DNA of 64,000 nt from Clostridium_AD sp050717515 (GCF_050717515.1 NZ_JBOITL010000021.1:124001-188000), one strand, 5' to 3'; shown: positions 1-9,071, numbered from the stretch's first letter. The notes: generated from the letters alone by a model not told the origin. A program made the numbers and translations.

Positions 1-440
1 CCTCCATCTTTAGGCCAGCACTTTAATATTGGAAGCTTACTTAAGTCTGCATCTTCTATTACCTCTTGGCAAGGGGCATTTTTTACTTTTTTAGGAAATA
101 CTCTTGCAAGTCTTGCAAGTTTGGGAATGGATTTAACTTTATTAATTAAGGTTATATAATTAGTTACGTCCATAAAATCCATTATAGTTGCTGCAATATC
201 ATCAAGATTCTCTACTTCAAGTCCGTAATTCATTCGCTCGTAGGTTCCTAATGAATTAATTAATACTGGGTATTCTGAATTTTTCACATTTTTAAAAAGC
301 AAGGCATGACCATACTTTTTTGAAACTCTATCAGCTATTTCCGTAATTTCAAGCTCACTATCTACTTCTATTTCAATTTCATCTAAAAGTTTTTTATCTC
401 TCAAATGATTTATAAAATCCTGTAAATCCTTATAAGCCAT
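1..440 (-). CDS. UbiD-family decarboxylase, N-terminal part (gene runs off the left edge)
   Basis: Only the first 146 codons are inside the window; the 3' end lies beyond base 1. The N-terminus (MAYKDLQDFINHL, then an acidic region and a conserved PCQEV...DLSKLPILKCWPKDGG stretch) is typical of UbiD / menaquinone-biosynthesis decarboxylases, prenylated-FMN enzymes that remove the carboxylate from a prenylated aromatic ring. The ATG at 440 follows a GGGATGG-type ribosome site. It lies 24 bp downstream of a polyprenyl diphosphate synthase gene and in the same orientation as a type II NADH dehydrogenase gene, which supports a quinone role. The substrate is inferred, since other UbiD relatives act on hydroxybenzoates or phenolic acids. 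Confidence 0.8.
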   Translation of the reverse strand, partial: MAYKDLQDFINHLRDKKLLDEIEIEVDSELEITEIADRVSKKYGHALLFKNVKNSEYPVLINSLGTYERMNYGLEVENLDDIAATIMDFMDVTNYITLINKVKSIPKLARLARVFPKKVKNAPCQEVIEDADLSKLPILKCWPKDG

Positions 441-464
441 ATAACCATCCCTTTCTATATTTTA

Positions 465-1436
465 TTAGGAATTACGATTTAATAATTTCTCTGTTACAGC
501 TTTAATTATTTCTTTGCTTTCGCATTCTGGTAATTTCTCTATATAATCAAAGGCTTTTTTTGTGTATTTATCCGCTAAATTTTGAGCTTTGTCTATTCCA
601 TTATATTGATTAACTAATATAGTAATTTGTTTTACATCTTCATCATTTAATGAAGTGTTATCTAATATAGTAGAAATTTTATTTTCTGGATCCGCTGCCA
701 TAGCATATATTAGTGGTAGTGTATAATAACCTTTTACTAAATCACTTTGAGCATTCTTACCTAGTTTACTGGCATCTCCACTGTAATCCAGCAAATCATC
801 TATGATTTGAAAAGCCATTCCAATATAGTAACCAACCCTTGCTAATAATTTTGAAGTTGTCTCACTACATTTAGATTCCTTTGCACCAGTATAAAAGCTA
901 ATAGAAAATAGTGCTGCTGTTTTTCCAGATATAATTTTTATATATTTTCTAAGGCTTGTGTTTCTTCTGTATCTAATATTATATTGCCTTATTTCTCCCA
1001 TACATATTTTAGATATAGCTTTTGATATATCTCTTAAATTTTCAGTGGAATAATCAAATCCAGATAGCATTATAAAGCATTGACAAAATAAAAAGTCACC
1101 TATATATACTGCATATTCTTTGCTGTATTTGTGTTGCACCGTTTCCACACCGCGTCTAAGTTTAGATTCATCTACAACGTCATCATGAACTAATGTTGCC
1201 ATATGCATCATTTCAATGGCTGCACCTAAGTTGTGCATTTTGTCCCTATCATATTCTCCAAACTTTGCGGCCAGTAGTAAAAAAGCCGGTCTTAACATCT
1301 TTCCGCCTGCATTAACTAGTGGAGAAATAGCTTCATCAAACTCTTTTTCACTAGATTTTACATTATCCACAATTATCTTTTTTATACCTTCTAATTCTTC
1401 CGCAATATCAGGGTAGTCTTCCCAAAATTTACTCAT
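465..1436 (-). CDS. Polyprenyl diphosphate synthase (heptaprenyl/octaprenyl type)
   Basis: A 323-residue trans-prenyltransferase that condenses isopentenyl diphosphate with an allylic diphosphate to make a long chain, here probably a quinone side chain. Both aspartate-rich motifs are visible: HDDVVDES near residue 83 (first DDxxD) and DDLLDYSGD near 214 (second). GGKMLRP, the isopentenyl-diphosphate-binding region, is at about 44. I start at ATG 1436, six codons inside the longest frame, because it follows AAGGTGATAAAA. It is followed by the UbiD-like gene and preceded by the NADH dehydrogenase gene, all on the minus strand. Chain length cannot be read from sequence alone. Confidence 0.85.
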   Translation of the reverse strand: MSKFWEDYPDIAEELEGIKKIIVDNVKSSEKEFDEAISPLVNAGGKMLRPAFLLLAAKFGEYDRDKMHNLGAAIEMMHMATLVHDDVVDESKLRRGVETVQHKYSKEYAVYIGDFLFCQCFIMLSGFDYSTENLRDISKAISKICMGEIRQYNIRYRRNTSLRKYIKIISGKTAALFSISFYTGAKESKCSETTSKLLARVGYYIGMAFQIIDDLLDYSGDASKLGKNAQSDLVKGYYTLPLIYAMAADPENKISTILDNTSLNDEDVKQITILVNQYNGIDKAQNLADKYTKKAFDYIEKLPECESKEIIKAVTEKLLNRNS

Positions 1437-1596
1437 TTTTATCACCTTGTCCAATTATTTTTAATTTTGAATAATAATTACTTATTATTAATATTCCACT
1501 ATAAAACCAAATGTCCTTTTAATTATTTCTAAAAGGACACTCCATTTTTAAAAATTCAGTTTTTAATTAAAGAACTATGGTATAAATATATATTTA

Positions 1597-3444
1597 TTAA
1601 TCAACATATAAATAAGATTTTTTAACCCATCCTATACTCTTCCAGTACTTTTTAAGTATTGGTAGCACATAATAATCCATACCAAAAGTACTTCCAGATC
1701 CACCTATAAGCGCAATCCCTGCTGATAAGTACCATAACATTTCAGCAGGAGCCATTCCTGAAGTCCAAATCATAATACCCATAGCAACTGACATAAGAGA
1801 AGCTAATGCGCTAAATAATCCAACGATAAGCATTATTCCTACTAATATTTCTGCAATTACCATACCGGTTTGGAAAATTGTAGCTAAAAATGTATATCCA
1901 CCATCACCTGTATAAAAGAAAGTATCCATAGACCATTTAACTATTTTTTCTATAAAACCTGGTACTGGTAATGCAACCCATGTTGCTACTGGTGCCGCTC
2001 CTGCCGCTGGTGCTGCAGCTGTTGCAGCTGTTGCTCCATCAACTACTGGTGCAGGTATTAAGAAAATTTTTGAAGGATCAGCTATTATCTTAGGTAATTT
2101 AGCAAGTCCTTCTGTTAACCATTTATAACCAACAAACATTCTAAGTACTAATAGCCAAAAGTTTGGAGATGATTTTGAAAAATAGCCACCCACAAGACTT
2201 CTATTATCTTTAACATGGAAAAATTCATGTAATAAATATGACCAGCATTTATTAAACCCAGCGACCTGGATAAAGTAAACAATATTTATAAAGTGTTTAA
2301 CAAATAATGCAAAGAACCCAGATAATGCAAAAAAGTTTTTTCCAGCTCCAACATTTGCCACACCATATTTTCCACCGACGCATACCATTGCACCATGGAA
2401 TGAAGGTTTATAGGATTTCTTTTCTCCACCCTTTATGTCTGTATAAACGTTATGTGCAATTAATGCAGCCGACTCTTCTGCATTTTCTACCATTTGTGGG
2501 AGAGGTCTTTCCTCACCTTCTGGAATAAAGAAAATGTTATCACCAACAACATAAACATTTTCATAGTCTAAAGATCGCAGTTTATCGTCAGTTACTATTC
2601 TTTTCCTACCCTTTTGCTGGATATCCATTTTCCCAATAATATCAGAGCCTTCAACGCCAGCTGTCCAAATTACTGTGTATGTGCTAACCAATCCATTATT
2701 TCTAATTGTAGCAGTGTCCTTTGTAACTTCTGTAATACCAGCATTAGTTAGTACTGTGACCCCTAGTTTATTTAGTCTTTTTTTAGTTTTTGCTATTAAC
2801 TTCTCCGGGAAAGTAGGTAATATTTTAGGTAAGTCATCTGCTAATATTAAAGTTACTTCCTCTTGTCCTAGGTAAAAATCCTTACATAACCTTTCTTTCC
2901 ACTCACCGAGTTCTCCCATCATTTCAACACCTGTGAACCCACCACCAACAACAATAAAAGTTAGAAGTTTTTTTCTTTCTTCTTTGTTTTTTTCTTTGGC
3001 AGCTTTTCTAAACATTTTAAGAATATGTTCTTTAAGTACCACAGCATCTTCAAAAGACCATAATTTTTTGCAAAATTCTTCAGCGCCCTTTATACCAAAG
3101 TAAGTTGGCTTACATCCAGCACCAATTACTAGATAATCATATTCATAGGTATTGTTTTCAGATTTTAATACATTATTTTTAAAATCTAAATCAGTAATTT
3201 GATCAAGTACAACCTTTACTTTTCTTTTTGCAAATATTTTTTTGAAATCAATTCTAATTGCATCCTCTGAAACACGTGCTGCAGCTACTTCATGAAGTTC
3301 AGTAAGTAGCGTATGGTATGGATTTTGGTCTATAAGAGTAATTTCAACATCTTCATCTTTTTTAAACTTCTTAGCAAGCTTTTTTGCAGTTAATACTCCA
3401 CCATATCCTCCGCCAAGTATAGCTATTCTTTTCTTTTCACTCAT
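1597..3444 (-). CDS. Type II NADH dehydrogenase fused to a DoxX-like membrane domain
   Basis: This 615-residue protein has two parts. Residues 1-400 are a pyridine-nucleotide disulfide-oxidoreductase fold with FAD site GGGYGG near 11, NAD site VVGGGFTGVEMMGE near 166, and the second FAD motif YVVGDN near 298. That is the layout of non-proton-pumping NADH:quinone oxidoreductases (Ndh-2). Residues 430-615 hold several hydrophobic segments of DoxX type (RMFVGYKWLTEGLAKL, AEILVGIMLIVGLFS). The two are linked through an Ala/Pro-rich insert near 480. The fusion would anchor the dehydrogenase to the membrane. The neighbouring prenyl synthase and UbiD genes support electron transfer to a quinone. It is divergent from the lipoprotein gene at 3886. 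Confidence 0.82.
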   Translation of the reverse strand: MSEKKRIAILGGGYGGVLTAKKLAKKFKKDEDVEITLIDQNPYHTLLTELHEVAAARVSEDAIRIDFKKIFAKRKVKVVLDQITDLDFKNNVLKSENNTYEYDYLVIGAGCKPTYFGIKGAEEFCKKLWSFEDAVVLKEHILKMFRKAAKEKNKEERKKLLTFIVVGGGFTGVEMMGELGEWKERLCKDFYLGQEEVTLILADDLPKILPTFPEKLIAKTKKRLNKLGVTVLTNAGITEVTKDTATIRNNGLVSTYTVIWTAGVEGSDIIGKMDIQQKGRKRIVTDDKLRSLDYENVYVVGDNIFFIPEGEERPLPQMVENAEESAALIAHNVYTDIKGGEKKSYKPSFHGAMVCVGGKYGVANVGAGKNFFALSGFFALFVKHFINIVYFIQVAGFNKCWSYLLHEFFHVKDNRSLVGGYFSKSSPNFWLLVLRMFVGYKWLTEGLAKLPKIIADPSKIFLIPAPVVDGATAATAAAPAAGAAPVATWVALPVPGFIEKIVKWSMDTFFYTGDGGYTFLATIFQTGMVIAEILVGIMLIVGLFSALASLMSVAMGIMIWTSGMAPAEMLWYLSAGIALIGGSGSTFGMDYYVLPILKKYWKSIGWVKKSYLYVD

Positions 3445-3722
3445 ACTATATCCCCCTCAGTTTGAGAATTATTATCAATTCGACTATTTTCACCAAAATA
3501 TATAGTTTATAATGCTTAAACTGTAAGCTTATTAAAATATTGCCCTAAAATAAATCAAATTCGTTATTTACACATTTACCTAGTCTTTATTTCTTTCAAC
3601 TTTACTAGTTAAAATTTTATCATAATATGATTAAGCCTGCGTATAAAAAAGTGATTTGGTCATTAATAATACGTTTTGTTAATTTAGTTCATAGATATAT
3701 TCCATAGGTTGATTTATCAGTG

Positions 3723-3751
3723 TTTACACTTAACTAAATAAGTGTTATGAT
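3723..3751 (+). promoter_or_regulatory. Promoter with palindromic operator in the spacer
   Basis: TTTACA (3723-3728) and TATGAT (3746-3751) are 17 bp apart, a good sigma-A pair. The spacer contains the inverted repeat ACACTTA-6-TAAGTGT at 3726-3745, so a dimeric regulator bound here would block polymerase. It drives the lipoprotein gene at 3886 through a leader of about 130 nt. The regulator is unknown. The rest of the 440-bp gap to the dehydrogenase gene (3445-3722) is AT-rich and I recognise nothing else in it. Confidence 0.55.
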
Positions 3752-3885
3752 GACTGCGTTATTTACATTTCATTACAGTGCTTTATATTATTTTATCTAA
3801 TGTTTCACTTTCTTTCGACTTTTCAAAAAATATCATTTTTAGAAAGTTATTTGTGGACAAAATAAATTATTATTGGAGGTACCTA

Positions 3886-4833
3886 ATGAAAAAAAAGCTT
3901 TTAGCACTTACACTAGTATTGGTAATGGGTATAAGTATTGCTGGTTGTACTAATAAGGTAAAAGAAGAGGAATCTTCGTCACTAAAAACACTAACTATTG
4001 TTGCTATGCCAGATTTAGACTCTGTTCCATTTATTATAGCAGAGCACAATGGATATTTTGAAGAGGAAGGTATTCAGGTCAAAATAGAGCATTTTAAAAG
4101 CGCAACAGATAGGGATACAGCAATTCAAACCGGTAAAATTGATGGAGCAATATCTGATATGCTTGCAGTAGTATTTTTTAACGATAATAAATTTGATGTT
4201 AAAATCACTTCAAAAACAGATGGTAGTTTTAAATTGATTTCTGGAGTGAATTCTAATATTTCTAAAATTGAACAATCTGCTGGAAAATCCATAGGAATCT
4301 CTAAAAATACTATTATTGAATATCTAACAGATAGAATTATGGAAAGTTCAAACATAGATGTTAACTCACAAAAAAAAGTAGCAATACCAAAGATACCTAC
4401 TAGACTTGAAATGCTAACTAATGGCAAATTAGATATGGCTACATTACCCGAACCTCTAGCAAGCACTGCAATTTCTTCCGGTGGAAAGATTTTAAGTAGT
4501 TCTGATAAACTAGGTATAAACCCTGGTGTAATTATATTCACAAAAGATGCAATAGCATCAAAATCTAAGGAAATAAAAGCGCTTTATAAAGCCTATAATA
4601 AATCTGTGGAGTTTTTAAAAGAATCGAAACAGGAAAGTTATATTGATTTTGTAATTAAGGAAGCTGGCTTTCCTGAAATTGTGAAAAAAACATTGACTTT
4701 TCCAACTTATTCAAAGGCTTCTATGCCCCCTGAAAAAGAGCTAGAAGAAGTTTTAATTTGGCTTAAAGCAAAAAAATTAACTGCTAATAGTTATACATTA
4801 AAAGATTTGTCAAATAGCTCCTTTATTAAATAA
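3886..4833 (+). CDS. ABC transporter substrate-binding lipoprotein, NMT1/THI5-like
   Basis: A 315-residue exported lipoprotein. The signal peptide MKKKLLALTLVLVMGISIAGC ends in a lipobox with Cys near residue 21, and an acidic linker follows. The body (GYFEEEGIQVKIEHF, TGKIDGAISD, LATLPEPLAS) is the NMT1/THI5-like fold used for sulfonates, nitrate, pyrimidine precursors of thiamine and similar small ligands. I place the start at ATG 3886, after GGAGGTACCTA, and not at the longer frame start at 3778, which lacks a ribosome site and lies ahead of the lipoprotein signal. No permease or ATPase gene lies beside it, so it is an orphan here. It is the only plus-strand gene in the first 9.5 kb. Confidence 0.78.
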   Translation: MKKKLLALTLVLVMGISIAGCTNKVKEEESSSLKTLTIVAMPDLDSVPFIIAEHNGYFEEEGIQVKIEHFKSATDRDTAIQTGKIDGAISDMLAVVFFNDNKFDVKITSKTDGSFKLISGVNSNISKIEQSAGKSIGISKNTIIEYLTDRIMESSNIDVNSQKKVAIPKIPTRLEMLTNGKLDMATLPEPLASTAISSGGKILSSSDKLGINPGVIIFTKDAIASKSKEIKALYKAYNKSVEFLKESKQESYIDFVIKEAGFPEIVKKTLTFPTYSKASMPPEKELEEVLIWLKAKKLTANSYTLKDLSNSSFIK

Positions 4834-4851
4834 TACACAATAAGAATAAAA

Positions 4852-4888
4852 AATAGCCTCTTTTTACTAAATGTAGAAAGAGGTTATT
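4852..4888 (+). terminator. Terminator of the lipoprotein gene
   Basis: AATAGCCTCTTT and AAAGAGGTTATT form a 12-bp stem 18 bp after the lipoprotein stop, followed on the plus strand by TTTCC. Confidence 0.75.
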
Positions 4889-4914
4889 TCCATAAAAAAC
4901 TATTGACTTTAAAA

Positions 4915-4950
4915 GAAACCTCTACAATCCTTTGCGGTTGTAGAGGTTTC
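4915..4950 (-). terminator. Terminator of ackA (probably bidirectional)
   Basis: A perfect 13-bp stem GAAACCTCTACAA / TTGTAGAGGTTTC with a 10-nt loop lies just beyond the ackA stop. On the minus strand it is followed by TTTAAAG after TTTC. Confidence 0.85.
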
Positions 4951-4969
4951 TTTGATTGCGTCTTATGTT

Positions 4970-6163
4970 TTATGAGTTAACAACTTCCTTTGTATCTCTT
5001 GCTATCATTAACTCTTCATTGGTTGGTATTACAAAAACTTTTACTGTTGAATCTGCTGTACTTATTTCTGCCGCAATGCCAGCAACATTATTCTTCTCAC
5101 TATCTATTTTAACCCCTAAAAACTCTAATCCTGTGCAGCAAGCTTCTCTAGCTTTCGCTGAGTTTTCGCCAACGCCAGCAGTAAATATGATACAATCCAC
5201 GCCACCTAAGGCACCTGCATAACTACAGATAAACTTTTTAACTTCATAATGAAAAACATCTAAAGCCAGTTGTGCTCTTTTATTGTTCTTAGCTGCATCC
5301 CAAAGATCTCTAAAATCACTGCTTATTCCAGAAATCCCTAGAACACCTGATTTTTTATTAAGTATTTCTGCTATTTTTTCTGATGATAAAGATAGTTCTT
5401 CCATCAAGAAAGTTATAATTGAAGGGTCTATATCTCCAGATCTTGTGCCCATAGCAAGCCCTGCAAGAGGTGTAAATCCCATACTTGTATCAATGGATTT
5501 ACCTCCTTTAATTGCAGCAATACTTGCTCCATTTCCTAAATGACAGGAAATGATTTTTAAATCTTTAATATCTTTATTCATCATCTCTGAAGCTACTTGG
5601 GACACATATTTATGAGAAGTTCCGTGGAACCCGTACTTTCTTATCTTGTGTTCTTCATATAATTCATATGGTAGTGCATAAATATATGCATGTTCTGGCA
5701 TATTTTGATGAAAGGCTGTATCAAATACCGCCACCATTGGTGTGCTAGGCATAAGTTCTTTGCAACTATTAATTCCAATAATATTGGGTGGATTATGTAA
5801 TGGTGCGAGTTTTGAACAATCTTCTAAAGCCTTCATTACTTTTTCATCAATCAATACAGATTTAGAATAATATTCTCCACCATGAACCACTCTATGACCT
5901 ACTGCTGAGATTTCATCTACACTTTTAATTACTCCATTAGTTTCATCTATAAGAGTTGAAAGAACTAATTTAATTGCATCTTTATGATCCTGCATAATTT
6001 GTTTTACTATAAATTTTTTTCTGCCTTGTACTTTCTGAGTTAAAACAGATCCTTCACTGCCAATCCTCTCAATCAATCCTTGCGCTAAACAAGTTTCATC
6101 CTCCATATTGATAAGTTGGTATTTTAGAGAAGAACTACCACAATTAATAACTAATATTTTCAT
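4970..6163 (-). CDS. ackA: Acetate kinase
   Basis: This 397-residue acetokinase interconverts acetyl phosphate plus ADP with acetate plus ATP, the energy-yielding last step of clostridial acetate formation. The N-terminal MKILVINCGSSSLKYQL, the VGHRVVHGG motif near residue 88 and GFHGTSHKYVS near 175 are the family signatures. FTAGVGENS near 325 is the ATP-binding region. Length is standard. ATG at 6163 follows GGAAGGGGAATTTTT. Many clostridia have pta directly upstream; here the next gene is an unrelated small protein and no pta is seen in the window. Confidence 0.95.
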   Translation of the reverse strand: MKILVINCGSSSLKYQLINMEDETCLAQGLIERIGSEGSVLTQKVQGRKKFIVKQIMQDHKDAIKLVLSTLIDETNGVIKSVDEISAVGHRVVHGGEYYSKSVLIDEKVMKALEDCSKLAPLHNPPNIIGINSCKELMPSTPMVAVFDTAFHQNMPEHAYIYALPYELYEEHKIRKYGFHGTSHKYVSQVASEMMNKDIKDLKIISCHLGNGASIAAIKGGKSIDTSMGFTPLAGLAMGTRSGDIDPSIITFLMEELSLSSEKIAEILNKKSGVLGISGISSDFRDLWDAAKNNKRAQLALDVFHYEVKKFICSYAGALGGVDCIIFTAGVGENSAKAREACCTGLEFLGVKIDSEKNNVAGIAAEISTADSTVKVFVIPTNEELMIARDTKEVVNS

Positions 6164-6378
6164 AAAAATTCCCCTTCCAGCATATTATTTACTTCTTTAA
6201 ACTCGGACAAATATTACAGCTACAAGATTTATAATCTTGTTATTTCCTATTTTTCTTTACCAATTTCGCCACTTTTGTGTAGCACATTTCCTATATAGTA
6301 TATCATACAATACATATATTATATAAATAACTATATGTTTGCAAGTAGTTTTTGATTATTAATGACATTTCACTATAA

Positions 6379-6411
6379 AAAACTAAGTCTTAACTTTTAA
6401 GACTTAGTTTT
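6379..6411 (-). terminator. Terminator between the 6458 gene and ackA
   Basis: A perfect 15-bp stem (AAAACTAAGTCTTAA and its complement) with a CTT loop, with T-runs on both sides. It lies just past the stop of the small gene at 6458. The remaining gap to ackA, 6164-6378, is AT-rich and would hold the ackA promoter. Confidence 0.85.
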
Positions 6412-6457
6412 TTACAGTGGTTATGTGTTTGTATCCACGAAAAACAAATTATAAATA

Positions 6458-6829
6458 TTACATATCTCTAGGGTCTATATCAGTAATCATTTTTATAGTA
6501 CCTGCTATGTACCACTTAGTTTCTTGTTTTTCTACATTATATACTTTTCCAAGTATTTTAAACTTAGACATAACTCCTGCAAGTGAACCCACAAATGAAG
6601 GTGTATTCAAGTGGGCTTTCTTATTTTTTTTCACATTATCTATGTGCTGCACAGTAAGCTCTTTAGGAAGGTTACTGTTTATTTCCTTACTACTTTTAGC
6701 TGTCTCTTTATTTTTAGCTCCTAATGCCTCTAGTGTTTTATAAATCTCTTCCATTTTGCGTTTTTTTCTTTCAATACTTATACTAGGACTTTCAACTTGA
6801 GTGTATTCTACTAATTTTTTCATAATCAT
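6458..6829 (-). CDS. Uncharacterised 123-residue protein
   Basis: I do not recognise a family. The N-terminal half is charged and probably helical (SIERKKRKMEEIYKTLEAL, NKETAKSSKEI). The C-terminal half is more ordered (GSLAGVMSKFKILGKVYNVEKQETKWYIAGTIK). There is no signal peptide or membrane segment. The start may instead be the third codon (MKKLVEYTQ, 6823), because GGAAGG lies at suitable distance for either. It is bounded by terminators on both sides, so it is probably a single-gene unit. Confidence 0.6.
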   Translation of the reverse strand: MIMKKLVEYTQVESPSISIERKKRKMEEIYKTLEALGAKNKETAKSSKEINSNLPKELTVQHIDNVKKNKKAHLNTPSFVGSLAGVMSKFKILGKVYNVEKQETKWYIAGTIKMITDIDPRDM

Positions 6830-6921
6830 CTTTCCTTCCTTTAACTAACAATAATCTAATAAATGCATTTATATCTATTATATCACGATTTCTAACCTTT
6901 TTAAGAATAAATGTTGAAATA

Positions 6922-6958
6922 TAAAAAAGTGTTCACTATAAAATGGTGATCACTTTTT
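6922..6958 (-). terminator. Terminator overlapping the end of the 6950 gene
   Basis: The arms AAAAAGTG...TCACTTTTT with an inner GTGA/TCAC-like pairing enclose the TGA stop of the gene at 6950. The AAA AAG TGA end of the coding region forms part of the stem. Confidence 0.65.
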
Positions 6959-7684
6959 CATTTCAGTTAAATTATCCCAATATTTCTTTGGCATATGCTG
7001 CATTTGCAATCTTTTATTGGTTCTTTCTTCTACCGATACACTTTTATGAAAGGCCTTCCAAAGATTTTGATAAAACAACTCTTCCGCCTCATGACTTTCT
7101 AATTTTTCAAATTTCAAATCTCTAAGTATCATTTCATTATTTTCATAAACTATACCGATTTTTCTTTTTACATCATGAATCACCCACTTTTCATTTTTGA
7201 GTCTTGCACTAAAGTGATTTCCTATGAGGAAAGCAATATTGTAAGTAGGCTCTATTGCTGCATATAATATTCCCTTAAACTCTTGAAATCTAACTAGTCC
7301 TAAAAATCTATGTGCTTCAAATCCCACTTTTCTAGAAATTTTCTGTACTTCATTCACAGTGTCTTCTGTTAGGAAGTCATTTACTTTACTGCCCAGGGTG
7401 AAGCCTAATTGTATATATTTAAATAATTTTAATTCTATGCCATATTCCTCAGATAAAAAGGCCTGATACACATAAACTAGTGTATCTTGTGAAATCTTTT
7501 CTAATATAGCATTGTATACTTTACCCGATTTTGCCATATCAGTTCCAATAACTATGTCCTCATATAATATATTGAAGTTATAATCACTTTCTCTCTCAAT
7601 ACTTTCAGGGATTGTACTATAATAGCAAGCATATATAACAGATAAAAACCCATCAAAGCTTCCGTCATAAATGTATCTAACCAA
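6950..7684 (-). CDS. TIGR03915-type DNA-metabolism protein, partner of the radical-SAM gene
   Basis: This 244-residue protein belongs to the conserved partner of a radical-SAM DNA modification/repair protein. Family members begin with a short (M)xYLYDGSFEGFL-type motif, seen here as YIYDGSFDGFLSVIY. I therefore start at TTG 7684, preceded by AAAGGGGTGAT, and not at the ATG at 7792, which would overlap the upstream gene by 116 bp. With TTG 7684 the two genes overlap by only 8 bp, a usual coupling. The C-terminal part has a KFEKLESHEAEELFYQNLW helical region. The pair is known by co-occurrence, and its biochemical role is not established. Confidence 0.78.
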   Translation of the reverse strand: MVRYIYDGSFDGFLSVIYACYYSTIPESIERESDYNFNILYEDIVIGTDMAKSGKVYNAILEKISQDTLVYVYQAFLSEEYGIELKLFKYIQLGFTLGSKVNDFLTEDTVNEVQKISRKVGFEAHRFLGLVRFQEFKGILYAAIEPTYNIAFLIGNHFSARLKNEKWVIHDVKRKIGIVYENNEMILRDLKFEKLESHEAEELFYQNLWKAFHKSVSVEERTNKRLQMQHMPKKYWDNLTEMKK

Positions 7685-8939
7685 ATAAATCACCCCTTTG
7701 GGTAAATAAACTAAGTTGCTGTGGCTTATCAAAGCTTTCATAGTCCAATAAATAATTTTTAAGTCTTCCTCTTTCCATTGCTTTATCTCCATAAAATTTA
7801 CCGCTACAGGTTAAAAAATATCTAGCTCTTTTAAGGACAACTCCTATTTTTTTTAAATTGTCATAGGAAAGATTACAAAGTCTTCTTGCTCTTACGATTC
7901 TTAAAGCTGATTTTACTCCTATTCCCGGAACTCTAAGTAGTGTTTCATAGGGAGCATTATTTACCTCCACTGGGAACTTGTCTAAATTATTTAATGCCCA
8001 AAAAGCTTTAGGATCTAAATCCACATCAAAATTAGGATTTGTTTCATCTAATAATTCATTTGCTTTAAATCCATAGTATCTTAAAAGCCAATCTGCTTGA
8101 TACATTCTATGCTCCTTTAGTAGTGGAGGCGTGGTTTGAATAGCCGGCAAATTTATGTTTGATACTACTGGAACATAAGCTGAATAGTAAACTCGCTTAA
8201 GTCCAAAGCTATTATATAATCCTTCTGTAAGACTAATTACTCTTAAGTCACTTTCGTTAGTTGCACCAACCATTATCTGCGTACTTTGACCACCAGGAGT
8301 AAATTTCGGTGCTTTAAACCCTTTTTTCTTATATTCAATGGACTCAAGTATACTGTGCTTAATAAGTCCCATAGGTTTTAATATATCTTCTTTATTCTTT
8401 TGAGGTGCTAAAAGCTTTAAGCTTTTTTCAGAGGGCAACTCAATATTTACACTCATTCTATCTGCATATAATCCTGCCTCATATATAAATTTTGGATCAG
8501 CGCCTGGAATAGCCTTTACATGAATATAACCATTAAATTTGTGAATCAATCTTAAATCCTTTAAAATTCTAACTAAATTTTCCATTGTATAATCTGGACT
8601 TCGCTCTACCCCAGAGCTTAAGAATAATCCTTCAATATAATTTCTTCTATAGAAATTCATAGTTAAATCTACTACTTCACTAGGCGTAAAGCTGGTCCTT
8701 TCTAAATCATTACTAGCTCTATTAATGCAATATTTACAATCATATATGCATTTATTAGTATATAAAATTTTAAGTAGCGAAATACATCTACCATCCTGCG
8801 ACCAAGAATGGCAAATGCCTGATACAGAAGCATTTCCTATACCATCCGCTGTATTCTTTCTATTAGAACCACTAGAAGAGCAAGACGCATCATACTTTGC
8901 TGAATTAGATAATATTTCAAGTTTTCTCATTACATCCAC
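7677..8939 (-). CDS. Putative DNA modification/repair radical SAM protein (TIGR03916 type)
   Basis: A 420-residue radical-SAM protein. The 4Fe-4S cluster motif CIYDCKYCINR (CxxxCxxC) is near residue 70. A helix-hairpin-helix-like motif NAPYETLLRVPGIGVKSALRIV is near 325, which suggests DNA binding. Start chosen at GTG 8939, 6 nt after GAGGTG; longer starts have no ribosome site. It is translationally coupled to the downstream 6950 gene. The function is inferred from the family name only. Confidence 0.82.
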   Translation of the reverse strand: MDVMRKLEILSNSAKYDASCSSSGSNRKNTADGIGNASVSGICHSWSQDGRCISLLKILYTNKCIYDCKYCINRASNDLERTSFTPSEVVDLTMNFYRRNYIEGLFLSSGVERSPDYTMENLVRILKDLRLIHKFNGYIHVKAIPGADPKFIYEAGLYADRMSVNIELPSEKSLKLLAPQKNKEDILKPMGLIKHSILESIEYKKKGFKAPKFTPGGQSTQIMVGATNESDLRVISLTEGLYNSFGLKRVYYSAYVPVVSNINLPAIQTTPPLLKEHRMYQADWLLRYYGFKANELLDETNPNFDVDLDPKAFWALNNLDKFPVEVNNAPYETLLRVPGIGVKSALRIVRARRLCNLSYDNLKKIGVVLKRARYFLTCSGKFYGDKAMERGRLKNYLLDYESFDKPQQLSLFTQRGDLFG

Positions 8940-9023
8940 TTTTAACACCTCACAAACGTTTGTTCTCATTTTATCATATTTTGCATAAGATTGAAACACT
9001 TATTTACTGGAAAGTGTCATTAA

Positions 9024-9071
9024 AATAAGCCACTTGTAAAGATATTTAACTATCTTTACAAGTGGCTTATT
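9024..9071. terminator. Large bidirectional terminator
   Basis: A perfect 21-bp inverted repeat (AATAAGCCACTTGTAAAGATA and complement) with a short loop. It lies directly downstream of the hcp remnant and just upstream of the radical-SAM gene. Confidence 0.85.

Noticed and set aside
7684..7792. Longer start (ATG 7792) for the TIGR03915 protein
   Set aside because: It adds 36 residues that are antisense-free but overlap the radical-SAM gene by 116 bp and precede the conserved YIYDGSFDGF start motif.
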